Shown here: piece by piece, positions 1-10,037 of the stretch | Position numbering within the stretch: the stretch's first letter is position 1 | Layout of the letters: every line of letters begins with the position of its first letter | Assembly (NCBI GenBank): GCA_021209875.1 | Contig: JAGYVD010000001.1 | Location: 2,728,001 to 2,792,000 of the forward strand | Length of the DNA stretch: 64,000 bases | DNA from: Rosellinia necatrix | Lineage: Eukaryota > Ascomycota > Sordariomycetes > Xylariales > Xylariaceae | Direction of reading: 5' to 3' | Program-made: the position numbers and the translations under genes | Notes under the pieces: generated by a model | The model's input: the letters and a program-made list of their open reading frames with translations, nothing else | What the model was told of the DNA's origin: nothing | Database searches by the model: none

Positions 1-2
1 AG

Positions 3-176
3 GAGGTGAGAGAGTCTAGGAGCGCCGGCAAGGTTACCGCGGGCGCCATCTTGTCTGAAAGTTATGAGGCGATAACGAGCGTGGAATTGATGCACACCCT
101 CTGTTATAGTAAGCCAGGCAAAGCGCAAAGCCAGGAGCTGAACGACATGCTGAGAGCCAGAAAAATTATAATCTAA
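3..176 (+). CDS. Possible 3' end of a gene cut by the left edge
   Basis: The frame is open from the first bases of the window to a TAA at 174-176, giving about 57 residues that end in a basic tail (RARKIII). The piece is polar, moderately charged and of mixed composition, and looks more like real coding sequence than the other frames here. No domain is recognisable and the start lies outside the window. It could also be a chance open stretch, because 57 codons is not long. Confidence 0.3.
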   Translation, partial: EVRESRSAGKVTAGAILSESYEAITSVELMHTLCYSKPGKAQSQELNDMLRARKIII

Positions 177-857
177 TCGCGTTGATGGAGATTGATAAGA
201 GCGGGACTCTGAAGCACATACATATGTATGTTGTATGTTGTACCTTGGGACTTATGGAGCGGGTACCTGGTACGGGTTCCGAGACGGGTAAGGCGGCTTT
301 GCATAACGCAATACATATGATTATAAGACGCTTAATATGTAATAAAGAATATACCGGACGGCGCAGCTAGGCATCATCATTCAGGTTGGGTGGGCCAGAT
401 ATAGTACCCACCTGACAGGGGCCCCTGCACACCAAAGCTTTGAGGGTCTGTATCAGAGCACTAGAGCTAGGTAGGGAAGTACCTAAAGTAACTACCTAGG
501 TCTTTGGATTAAAACTTGGCGCCCGAATAATAAATCATACCAACAAACCTACTTCTAAGTGCAACGTCAGCTTCGAATATCGAAGGAATTCTGACCACAT
601 TCCCCTACTTCCGCTCCGTTGCCTGTCTTCGACAACATCCACCAAGCTTACTGAGTCTATCTCTTACCACGGCCAACCCTCTTCCTCCCCCGGAGCGAAC
701 CGTCCTGTCGCCGCGCCGCGGGCCTCTGTGCTCTGTGCTCTGTCTTTGATCATTGTCTTCCGTCTCCGGTCTGGTCGTGTTCGGTGTCGGTGGTTTCCGT
801 GAGTTTGATAGCCCTGCTTCTTCGCTCCAGGCTCTCTCGCCTGAGCGCCGCATTACC
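177..857. other. Intergenic region and 5' leader of the TM9 gene
   Basis: No gene recognised. The last 250 bases before the TM9 gene are pyrimidine-rich (CT-rich runs around 600-780), as is usual for fungal core promoters and 5' leaders. A 62-codon open frame at 182-370 has no recognisable features and is probably chance. Confidence 0.4.
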
Positions 858-935
858 GTAAGTTGTGTCGCCATCCCGCCCCTCGGCCTCCGCGACAGCC
901 TCCACGGATGCTGCTTGCTGACGGCTTGTTTACAG
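858..935 (+). other. 5'-UTR intron of the TM9 gene
   Basis: A canonical donor (GTAAGT at 858) and acceptor (TTTACAG ending at 935), with a TGCTGAC branch-like word about 20 bases before the acceptor, lie just upstream of the chosen ATG at 962. Removing this 78-base intron joins the CT-rich leader to the start codon. The same reading frame is open through the intron back to 863, but a start there would put non-conserved residues in front of a clear signal peptide. Confidence 0.6.
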
Positions 936-961
936 CCCTGGACGCTGCGAGATCGCTGAAC

Positions 962-2977
962 ATGAGGTCATCATCCCTTGCGCCAACGTCGGCGCTCCTA
1001 CCAGCCCTCCTCGCCCTCCCGCAGCTCGCCACCGCTTTCTACCTACCGGGTGTTGCGCCCACCTCCTACAAACAAGGCGACGCCGTCCCTCTCTTCGTAA
1101 ATAGCATCCGACCAGCCGCTGCTCCCGATGCCCGTCTTCACTCCGTGCTGTCATACGACTATTATGATCCCAGGTTCAAGTTCTGCCAGCCTGAGGGCGG
1201 CCCCCAATATGTATCCGAGAGCTTAGGGAGCATTCTTTTCGGCGATCGGATCATGACCTCGCCCTTCAGCCTGAAGATGGCACAGAACGAAACTTGCGTC
1301 AAGCTGTGCTCGGCCCAATACGACACGGAAACGGCGCATTTCCTGAACACCCAAATCATGAAGGGCTTTGCTCTGAACTGGCTGGTGGACGGACTGCCCG
1401 CCGGCCAGAACCTCTTTGACGAACTTACTGGCACTGATTTCTACAGTCCCGGCTTTACTCTCGGCCAGGTTTCGGCCGAGGCCGATGGCGCAACATTCTT
1501 CAACAACCACTACGATATCGTGATCGAATACCATAAAGTTCGCGGGCATGATAACCAGCTCAGGGTGGTGGGAGCCGTTGTTCAGCCCTCATCGAAAGCC
1601 TATCCTGCGGGCGATGGCGAGACGCAGTGTTTGGACGACGGCATTGCCCCGGTTGTGCTCTCCGAAGACGTGGATCAAATTACCGATGTCACCTTCACGT
1701 ACAGTGTCTATTGGAAAGAATCGCCTACCGCCTGGGCGACGCGATGGGACAAATACTTACACGTCTTCGATCCCAAGATCCACTGGTTTTCCCTCATCAA
1801 CTCGGCCGTGGTCGTCGTCTTCCTTACGATCACAGTTGCTTCCGTCCTATTCCGTGCCCTGAGAAAGGATATTGCAAGGTACAATCGGCTCGATCAGATC
1901 AACCTGGACGATCTTTCTGGTACGGATGGCCTGGAAGATGGCGTACAGGAAGACTCTGGTTGGAAGCTTGTCCACGGAGATGTTTTCCGAACGCCGGCCC
2001 ACCCTCTGCTACTTTCCGTGTTACTTGGTAACGGTGCCCAGCTTTTTGCCATGACAGGTTTCACCATCTGCTTTGCCCTACTCGGCTTCCTCTCCCCGTC
2101 TAATCGTGGATCTCTCGGCACAATCATGGTGTTCTTATATACGCTTCTCAGCTTTATTGGCGGTTACGTCTCGGCCCGAACATACAAGGCGATGAATGGC
2201 GAGAAGTGGAAGTTGAATATTGCGTCAACGCCTCTGCTGGTACCCGGCATTGTCTTCTCTACTTTCTTCATCCTCAATCTCTTCCTTTGGGCGAACGGCG
2301 CCGCTGGAGCCGTTCCTTTCACGACTATGATCGTCATCATTGGTATATGGTTCATTATCTCGGTGCCTCTGTCGGTCGCCGGTTCTTGGGTAGGTTTCCG
2401 CGCACCGATGCTCGAGCCGCCCGTCCGTACCAACCAGATCCCGCGGCAAATCCCGCCCTCAACGACCTACCTCAAGCCCATCCCTAGCATGTTGCTTGTA
2501 GGCATCCTTCCCTTCGGCGCCATCTTTGTCGAGCTGTACTTCATCATGAGCTCGATCTGGTTCAGCAAGATTTACTACATGTTCGGTTTCCTATTCCTAT
2601 GCTATGGTCTCATGATCATCACCTGCGCGGCTGTGACCGTCCTGATGGTATATTTCTTGCTCTGCGCGGAGAACTACCACTGGCAGTGGCGTGCTTTCCT
2701 CGCCGCTGGCATGAGCGCGGGTTACATATTCCTCAACGCATTGATCTACCTCATCAGCAAACTATCTCTTGGTGGGCTATCTGGCACCGTGCTGTACATC
2801 GGATACAGCGCGCTATTGTCGTTCCTCTTTTTCATATTAACCGGTATGTTCTGTGCCCTCTTGGTGACAAGTGATAAGTAATGGCAAAAGCTAACATGAC
2901 TATGATTAGGATCGATTGGATTTTTCTCCAGCTGGTGGTTTGTGAGGAAAATCTATGGCTCCATCAAGATCGACTAG
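962..2977 (+). CDS. Transmembrane 9 superfamily (EMP70/TMN) protein
   Basis: CDS join(962..2843, 2910..2977), 649 aa. This is a nonaspanin of the endosome/Golgi system; family members are linked to protein sorting, adhesion and metal homeostasis. The protein starts with a signal peptide (about residues 1-25, ending TAFYLPG, the typical nonaspanin mature start). A lumenal domain of about 270 residues follows, with conserved YDYYDPRFKFCQP and an N-glycosylation site (NETC), then nine hydrophobic segments in the C-terminal half. The 66-base intron (GTATGT...GCTAAC...TTAG) restores the conserved end, IYGSIKID, a KxD-type cytosolic tail used for coat binding and Golgi retention. Without splicing the last 22 residues are lost. 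Start chosen at the Met directly before the signal peptide. Confidence 0.95.
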
Positions 2978-3323
2978 ATGCACCAAAGGGACGGGAACTG
3001 GGCGCAACCTAAAAATAAAATAAAATAAAATAAAAATGAAAAAAGCATAGGTATTGTCTTGCCGTATACATTATTAATTGGGTTACATGTATCATAGACT
3101 GTATCACCATGAAGACACGTTATTATTTTCAGATGGCCATTATATTTTAAAACGTTACAGGCCCAACCCGTCCAGATCGTATTCAGGATGTGTCGTGAAT
3201 TGTAATCGTCCCCTTCGGCCATTCGGGCTAATAATCTGCGTAGTCTAAATAGCATAGTAGGCGCTATAGATCAAAACACACGCTCGCATAGTCCCCGCAT
3301 CTCAATTTGTATGTAGAGCCTGC

Positions 3324-3594
3324 TCAATCATCATCGTCGTCATCGTCGTCGCCCATGAACTGAAACTGGGCCTTGGGCTGCGACTGCGGCTGCGCAGGGG
3401 CGCCAGCACCGACCGCAGCGGCCCCTCCGGATGGTGCAGCACCGGCACCAACGGAAACGCTCGCGCGACGCCAGCTGTCGGCGGCGTCAGTGGCGGTAGC
3501 GGTAGCGGTAGCGGTAGCGGCAGCGGAGGCGGAGGCGGAGGCGGAGGCGGAGGCGGAGGCGACCTCGTCCCTCTCACGGTCGCGGCGGGCGGCG

Positions 3595-3649
<55 letters not shown>

Positions 3650-3913
3650 CGCGGCGGCGACGCTCCCGGTCGTCACGGTCGGCGCGGGCGCGGTCCTCGG
3701 CGAGGAGGCGGCGGTCCTCGTCCTCGCGGTCGCGGCGGGCGCGCTCGGCCTCGGGGTCGTAGCCCTCGGCCTCGATGCCCTGCTCGGCCATGTAGGCGAG
3801 CGAGGCGACGGCGCCGCGCCGGACCTGCTCCTCGCTCGGCCAGGGGACGAAGGTATAGGCGCTGTGCGGGTTCAGGAAGGTCGCGAGCGGCTCGGGGAGG
3901 CCAGTCGTCGTCG

Positions 3914-3947
<34 letters not shown>

Positions 3948-4662
3948 GGCCGGGGCGGGGTCGGAGGGGCCTTGGGGTTGTGGGGTGTTGGCGTTGGTGC
4001 CGGTACCGGTGCCGTTGGGCGTCGTGGCCGCGGTGATCTCGGCGGCAGAGGCAGATGCGGCGGCGGCATCGGCGGCGGCGGCGGCGGCGGCGGTGGCGGC
4101 GGTGATGGCGTTGGCGGCGCCGACGGGCGGGATGGTCGTCTTGCTGATGCGCCGCGCGTAACTCAGCAGCTCGTCGTACCGGATCTCGTGGCTCGGGCCG
4201 TCCGGGAAGGCGGTCGCCGAGGCGTGCACCAGCTCCCGCCGCGTGTTGGCCAGCAGCCGCAGCGTGTCCCGGATCTGGGCGTCGTACCGGGCCGTCGAGG
4301 CCCGCAGGTCCTGGATCCGTTGGTAGTTGGCCTGGTGGGTTTGCACTGCGTCGCCGTCAGCGTGGGCGCCGGCGCGGGAACCATCACCTCGGGGATGGGG
4401 TTTGTGTGTTGTTATTGTTGTTATTCTTGTTATTCTTGTTATTCTTGTTCTTGGGGGGAGCGAAAGAGGGCAGGGGGATGAGGAAAGTGAGAGAGGTAGC
4501 AGGGCAGGGCGTACGGTCTTTCAGTCCGCTCGTGAGCTCTGCATCTGCGTTCCCGAGCTCCCGGGCCTGGTTCGTGGACGGGTTGTACTTGGCGATGGAG
4601 TCGATGAGGGCTCCCAGCGCCTTCTCGACGCGATCGAAACACGCATCGATTTGTTTGTTCAT
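3324..4662 (-). CDS. MED4: Mediator of RNA polymerase II transcription subunit 4
   Basis: CDS complement(join(3324..4345, 4515..4662)), 389 aa. Med4 is a core subunit of the Mediator middle module, acting in the nucleus between activators and RNA polymerase II. The N-terminus (MNKQIDACFDRVEKALGAL) and the following helices are the Med4 coiled-coil region. Diagnostic stretches are ELLSYARRISKTTIPP and, after a low-complexity linker, FVPWPSEEQVRRGAVASLAY. The 169-base intron (GTACGC...CTGAC...GCAG) contains an AAC/AAT-rich tract. The C-terminal third is unusual: a charged Arg/Asp/Glu helix, a pure polyGln run, alternating Ser-Ala and Ala-Thr dipeptides and a terminal run of eight Asp. A Thr run also lies in the central linker. 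These runs come from trinucleotide repeats and probably vary between strains. Convergent with the TM9 gene. Confidence 0.92.
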
Positions 4663-5368
4663 GTTGGCTGTACGCGCGGTAGTCTCTGCCCTGGGACGTT
4701 GTGTACTTTTATCTAGCCCAGGTTTGAATGAACTTATACCATGCCTTTGTGCTGCTTTGCATGTGAGCTACATCCCAACTAGGCCTAGCGCAATTCCTGC
4801 CCTTTGCTTGGTACTTCAGGTATATATATGCATTACAATGTACCTACCTACCTACCTTGTAAGCACGTAGCACTTTGTACACCTATATAAGTAGCACTTT
4901 GGACACAGTAGCTCTCCATCTTTTCTACATCCACAATACAAGCACGTCCAGATCCATCTATTTGTTGCTACATACCTAGGTAGTAGTGTGTATGTGCAAA
5001 AGCAATCGTCCTTGTGTGCCGGCGTAATGATGAGAAGTATCATGAAGTATCATGAACCTGGGCAACATCTCTCATAAGCTAGCCCGCAGGCTGTACTGGG
5101 AAAGGTGGCAAGACCGTGTCCAGCAGATATCTATGTATGTAAGTAGTGAGATACAGTTCAGCCGTACATTGTTTGCGGACCAATGAAATATTTACACACG
5201 GATGATCCCCCTCTAGCTCCCCCCAGCCGGAGCTTTCTCTTCCAACTCCAAGAATCTAATGACCCGGCCCCCGTGCTTCTTCTTCCTCTTCCTCGAAGCT
5301 AAAAATCACCTGCAGGACCCCTTGGCTCCATTCAACCTTCGGGCCGCAAGGGTCCTTCCAACTCAGCG
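4663..5368. promoter_or_regulatory. Divergent promoter region, MED4 / NLR
   Basis: The 706 bases between the two divergent start codons hold no gene. They contain the CCTACCTACCTAC and ACCTAGGTAG words that recur in most intergenic regions of this window, and a CT-rich tract (about 5215-5300) just upstream of the NLR start that fits a fungal core promoter. No specific operator is claimed. Confidence 0.4.
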
Positions 5369-7951
5369 ATGGCAGAAACCCATGATACGATAAGCCAAAG
5401 GGCCATCTCCGCTGGGGCCGTCACGGCAGCCGACAACGCGAGGGTCCACGTTGGGGACCAGTTCTACCTCGCCCCAGCGGGCAATCCGAAAGTTCGCTCC
5501 GACTTCCTCCGGGGGTTATGCACCTCGCCCTACAAGGACCGTAAGGACAGGAATCCGAAGCGAGCAGACGGCACCTGTGAATGGTTCACCTCCCACCACC
5601 TCTTCCAGAATTGGCGAGGAGAGACCTCGGCCCTGCTTTGGGTCTCTGCAGACCCTGGTTGTGGCAAATCTGTTCTGGCAAGATACCTGATCGACGACGT
5701 GTTCCCTTCAACCGCTACCAGGACGACATGCTATTTCTTTTTCAAGGATGACTTCGACGATCAGAGAGTCTTGGAAGGTGCACTTTGCTGTCTCCTACAC
5801 CAGCTTTTTACTCAACAGTCCGAATTACTCTCAGACGAGATTCTCAAGGGCTTCGAAGAAGACGGCGACCAGCTTTTCAAATCTTTCCACAAGCTCTGGG
5901 ATATACTAACAGGCGTCGCTCAAAAGCACAAGGGGGACGAAATAATCTGCCTTCTAGATGCCCTTGACGAATGCATCGACCACACACGGCTTGCTAGAGC
6001 CCTGACGCAGCATTATAGCAACGGAAAGGGAATATCCACGTTGAAGTTCCTCGTGACCAGCCGCCCATACCTTCGGATTCGGCGAGGCTTCGAGCGCCTC
6101 GAGGGATCCCAACCTACTATCCACCTCAGCGGAGATGGCCAAGAAGAGAAAGATAAGATTGCCAGGGAAATCACCATTGTTATCAACCAGCGAACAAAGG
6201 AATTATGCGAAAGGCTTGGGTTGAGCACAGATGAGAAGCATATCTTGCACGACAAGTTGTCAGCTGTTAGCCATAGGACATATCTATGGGTCTACCTCGT
6301 CTTTGCCGCCCTCGATGACACCCCCATCCTCACCAAACATCACCTGCGTACCGTTCTCCGCCAATTACCTCTCACGGTCGAGCAAGCATATGACGGCATC
6401 CTTAGCAAGAGCCGCAACGCGAACATAGCTAAAGAGATTCTGAAAATCATTGTTGTAGCGGATAGACCATTACGACTCCCAGAGATGGCTACAGTACTCG
6501 CTATTCGGGAGCGAAGTCTCCGATGTCATGGTGACCTCAAGCGAGACCTAATAAAACCAGATCGGCTACAGAGAGCGATTCGAGAAATCTGTGGTCTCTT
6601 TATTATTATTCAAAATTCACAAGTCTTCCTCCTTCACCAGACAGCGAGAGAATTTTTGGTTCATTCGCCTGACCTACAGCGCTCCTTTTCACTAAAATGG
6701 CAGTATTCGATCAACCTACAGGAATCTCACCGTTTACTTGCGAAGATATGTATAAAATATCTGCTCCTGGACGACTCCATGAAACCTACTCGTGAGGACG
6801 AGTCTCAGGATTCGGATGACGAGTACGATTTTTACTTCCTCGGTTATGCTGCAAGCAACTGGGCAGACCACTACCGCCAAGCGCGTGATACACAGCGCAC
6901 AGACCTAGAACGTTCAGCTTCTCAGCTTTGCGACACAAATTCCCCCGCTTGCTCATATTGGCTGAAAGTGTATGGGGAAACTCGAATGCAGGACTCGGAT
7001 TTTCCCGATGAGCTCTCCACCCCTTTGCTGATCGCGTCCTATTTCGGTTTGGACAACTTGGTCGACCTTATCCTGAAAGAGGATAAAAAGAGTATCGATA
7101 TAGTTGGCGCTTCTGGCCAACGGAGCGCTCTTTCATGGGCTAGTGAGAAGGGATATGACTTGATCGTCAAGTCACTCCTACATCTGGTACCGTGGTACCG
7201 AGTGCTCTTAAAAGACAAGTTACAATCAAAATCTCCTACCATCGTAAACCGGAAGGATGGGCTCGGCAGGTCACCACTATGGCATTCTGCAGCAAACGGA
7301 CATAAAAGCATCGTCCAACAGTTGCTCGAAGGCGGTGCAAAGGTTGATGCCAGAGACAAAGCTGGCCTGACACCCTTGGCGTGGGCAACCCATCATGGCC
7401 ATAGTGATATTGTAGCGCTTCTACTTGAAAACGGCGCCCGACAGAAGCCTAAAAGCTTGGAGACGACGGATCAGTCGAAGCGAACCCCTCTTATAATTGC
7501 CGCACTAGATGGGAATGAAACCCTCGTACAACTACTTCTGAACTACGGTGCCAAGATCGAGGCCTTGGACAATGATGGCGATACAGCTTTAATAACGGCC
7601 TCATACCAGGGTCACGAAGCCGTAGTAAAGCTGCTGCTAGATAGCGGTGCAAAAGTTGATATTTCAGACCGCTATGGCAATACAGCTTTAATAAGGGCCT
7701 CATACCAGGGTCACGAAGCCGTAATAAAGCTGCTGCTAGATAGCGGTGCAAAAGTTGATATTTCAGACCACTATGGCGATACAGCTTTAATAATAGCCTC
7801 ATACAAGGGTCACGAAGCTATAATAAAGCTGCTGCTAGATAGTGGTGCAAAAGTTAATCTTTCAAACCACGATGGCGATACAGCGTTATCCCTAGCCAAA
7901 AGAGAGGAATATCATGGTATAATAGAGTTACTTCAGAGCAAGGGCGCCTAA
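5369..7951 (+). CDS. NLR-type STAND protein: amyloid-like motif, NACHT, ankyrin repeats
   Basis: A single exon of 860 aa. The N-terminal ~40 residues hold DNARVHVGDQFY (22-33), which resembles the ARVxxGN core of HET-s-related amyloid motifs, so the protein may signal by amyloid templating to a cell-death effector. A NACHT nucleotide-binding domain follows: P-loop DPGCGKS at about 95-101 and Walker B IICLLDALDE at about 192-201, then a sensor-like LVTSRPYL. The winged-helix/linker region ends near 540. The C-terminal ~300 residues are ankyrin repeats. The last three or four are nearly identical 33-residue units encoded by almost identical 99-nt DNA, a sign of recent amplification, as seen in fungal nonself-recognition NLRs. 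No HeLo, HELL or other effector gene is visible next to it. The start is the first Met of the frame, followed directly by the motif. Confidence 0.9.
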   Translation: MAETHDTISQRAISAGAVTAADNARVHVGDQFYLAPAGNPKVRSDFLRGLCTSPYKDRKDRNPKRADGTCEWFTSHHLFQNWRGETSALLWVSADPGCGKSVLARYLIDDVFPSTATRTTCYFFFKDDFDDQRVLEGALCCLLHQLFTQQSELLSDEILKGFEEDGDQLFKSFHKLWDILTGVAQKHKGDEIICLLDALDECIDHTRLARALTQHYSNGKGISTLKFLVTSRPYLRIRRGFERLEGSQPTIHLSGDGQEEKDKIAREITIVINQRTKELCERLGLSTDEKHILHDKLSAVSHRTYLWVYLVFAALDDTPILTKHHLRTVLRQLPLTVEQAYDGILSKSRNANIAKEILKIIVVADRPLRLPEMATVLAIRERSLRCHGDLKRDLIKPDRLQRAIREICGLFIIIQNSQVFLLHQTAREFLVHSPDLQRSFSLKWQYSINLQESHRLLAKICIKYLLLDDSMKPTREDESQDSDDEYDFYFLGYAASNWADHYRQARDTQRTDLERSASQLCDTNSPACSYWLKVYGETRMQDSDFPDELSTPLLIASYFGLDNLVDLILKEDKKSIDIVGASGQRSALSWASEKGYDLIVKSLLHLVPWYRVLLKDKLQSKSPTIVNRKDGLGRSPLWHSAANGHKSIVQQLLEGGAKVDARDKAGLTPLAWATHHGHSDIVALLLENGARQKPKSLETTDQSKRTPLIIAALDGNETLVQLLLNYGAKIEALDNDGDTALITASYQGHEAVVKLLLDSGAKVDISDRYGNTALIRASYQGHEAVIKLLLDSGAKVDISDHYGDTALIIASYKGHEAIIKLLLDSGAKVNLSNHDGDTALSLAKREEYHGIIELLQSKGA
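7573..7869 (+). repeat. Near-identical 99-nt ankyrin-coding repeats
   Basis: Three consecutive 99-nt units begin at about 7573, 7672 and 7771 (a degenerate fourth at 7870). Each opens with a variant of TATGGCGATACAGC and differs from its neighbour at only a few positions. Each encodes one 33-residue ankyrin repeat. Differences fall partly at the variable surface codons (DRYGN, DHYGD, NHDGD). Confidence 0.9.
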
Positions 7952-8024
7952 GGCGGCGGTTGGATCAGGCATTTGCCATTTTCTTAAAATAATGATAGCT
8001 AGATGAATAAGATGATTGCCACTA

Positions 8025-8292
8025 TTTCTTAATTTCTTAATTTCTTAATTTCTTAATTTCTTAATTTCTTAATTTCTTAATTTCTTAATTTCTTAATTTC
8101 TTAATTTCTTAATTTCTTAATTTCTTAATTTCTTAATTTCTTAATTTCTTAATTTCTTAATTTCTTAATTTCTTAATTTCTTAATTTCTTAATTTCTTAA
8201 TTTCTTAATTTCTTAATTTCTTAATTTCTTAATTTCTTAATTTCTTAATTTCTTAATTTCTTAATTTCTTAATTTCTTAATTTCTTAATTTC
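8025..8292 (+). repeat. Perfect 8-bp tandem repeat (TTTCTTAA)n
   Basis: An uninterrupted array of about 33 copies of TTTCTTAA begins 74 bases after the NLR stop codon and ends in TTTCCCC. It has no spacer variation, so it is a simple tandem repeat and not a CRISPR array. It probably lies in the NLR 3' UTR or just behind it. Confidence 0.97.
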
Positions 8293-8759
8293 CCCTAGTT
8301 GGCGAAGTCTGCTTCTCGATGTTGGAGAGCAGTGAAGCCAAAGATCAGGACCACATAATCATAGTCCAGCCGTAGTTCATCACGTTGATACAACAATACC
8401 GATCGAGATATCTAATCCACCGGCATTTCCAATAGCTATTCACGCCAGGCAAGACTAGATCTATTCGATGACTGCGTTGACGTCCGGAATGCTGGTGTGT
8501 ATTACGAAGTACTTACACGCAAGGGGGTTCGTTCAGGTGTGGCGCTTCTCTGTGGCTAAGTCGTTAGTGGCTTATACCTGCCAGCACCAGCACCAACCAG
8601 CACCGGCACCAGAAGAATGAATGTCGCGCAAGGTTTAGCCAGGTCCATCCATCTAACCTCGAAACAACTCCCGCCAGCCAGCCCACCAGCCAGCCAGCCA
8701 GCCAGCAATTCGACGACCGGCAAAGCAACACACTCGCTCCTCGCGATCCCACAGTCACA
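8293..8759. other. Intergenic region upstream of QCR10
   Basis: No gene recognised. The segment near 8575-8610 has CAGCACCAGCACCAACCAGC-like simple sequence and that near 8675-8706 a CCAG/CAGC repeat, both close to the inferred QCR10 transcription start. Confidence 0.4.
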
Positions 8760-9760
8760 ATGGTTTTCCAGGTCTGCAAGAATTACCCATCTCCCAACAA
8801 CAACAACACTGCACTCTCTCATTTCCCCTAAACCGATAGCCCTCCAAACCGTCAGCTCCCCAAACCGTCAGCTCCCCTTAACAACACGTTATGGAGACAT
8901 GTACTGATCCCGCTACGCTTTCTAGACTCCCATCCACCGGGCTCAGTACCCGACTTACAAGAGTCCCTACGGCCCGAAGTGAGTGTCGACTGTCCCCCGA
9001 GCAAATACGCCCCGAAGAGGAGCCGCAGGAGGAGGAGGAGGAGAAAGAAGAGGAGGAGAAAGAGGAGGAGGAGGGCGAATGAGCGAACAAACATTGCACT
9101 CACCTTGTCGGGACGCCGTGTGTCGAATTCTACTCAAACCCTCCCGCGAGCGATGCGGCGAGTACTCTACACGACGGGCAACGGATGGATGAACCAATGA
9201 ACGAATGAATGAATGCATGAATGAACGAGCAACGGCTAACGGCAATCCTGCGAAACCAGGTACCACTACCAGCCCAACGTCGCCGGCTGGTCGGTCGGGC
9301 AACTCACCAAACTGTAAGCAAGCCTGCGCAGCCTCCCACCTCTCGATTTCCGATTCCCGATTCCCAATTCCCAATTCCCAATTCCCTCTACCTATATCCA
9401 GGCCCCCGAGATATCTATGCGCACGGAGCCGAGGGCTAGGTGATCGAGTAGAGAAGGGGAAGGGGGAAAGGAGGGATTCATTTTGTCGCGAGACTGACTG
9501 ACGGTCGGGGACGACAGTGGCGTGACCTCGGGCGCGTTCGGCGGCGTCGCTCTCTTCGCCGTCATCTTCTTCGCCTCCGGCATACCCCGCGTCAAGACGG
9601 ATATCCTGCAGAAGGTCCCCTTCATCGGCAACCACTTCATTAACGAGATCCCCGCTTCCGACAACGTAAGAAGAACCCCCTTCCCCTTTCTAGCTTGACC
9701 CAATGGTATACATGCTACGGAGACCAGGGAAATTGCTAACGGGCCGCCCAGCCCTTCTAA
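8760..9760 (+). CDS. QCR10: Cytochrome b-c1 complex subunit 10 (complex III)
   Basis: CDS join(8760..8771, 8947..8978, 9260..9313, 9518..9665, 9752..9760), 84 aa, rebuilt by splicing; no single frame shows it. The product is a small accessory subunit of ubiquinol-cytochrome c reductase in the inner mitochondrial membrane. The assembled protein begins MVFQYPTYKSPYGPKYHYQP, continues with a Gly-rich membrane helix (GAFGGVALFAVIFFASGIP), then RVKTDILQKVPFIGNHF, and ends in the family-typical SDNPF. All junctions keep frame. Introns 2 and 4 have canonical donors (GTGAGT, GTAAGA) and intron 4 a GCTAAC branch site. Exon 1 encodes only four residues and uses a weak donor (GTCTGC), so the extreme N-terminus is the least certain part. 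The last exon holds only Pro-Phe-stop. Confidence 0.85.
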
Positions 9761-10037
9761 GCTACCAATTCTAGACATAAAGAAGCTGGACGATAATCAT
9801 GACCGCATCGACGACAGCGTGCGTGTACGGCGACCCTGTATTAAGACGATACCAATAGATTTCATTTAGTCGTCAGAGTATTTTCCCCGAATGCGTATTC
9901 CGTGATCCTAGTGTATACAGAGCTCATATAAGAGCGAGCTAGTCTATTGTCTACGATTGTGGGAGTACACTTTTTTTTTTTTTTTCGCTTTTCACCCGTG
10001 ATTATTTTTGAACCCCCCCTTTTTTTACGTCTCCTTG

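Noticed and set aside
3864..4481. 205-codon Arg/Gly-rich plus-strand frame over MED4
   Set aside because: Low-complexity product of the repeats on the opposite strand of Med4.
8025..8292. CRISPR-like array
   Set aside because: Units are 8 bp without spacers in a eukaryotic genome; it is a simple tandem repeat.
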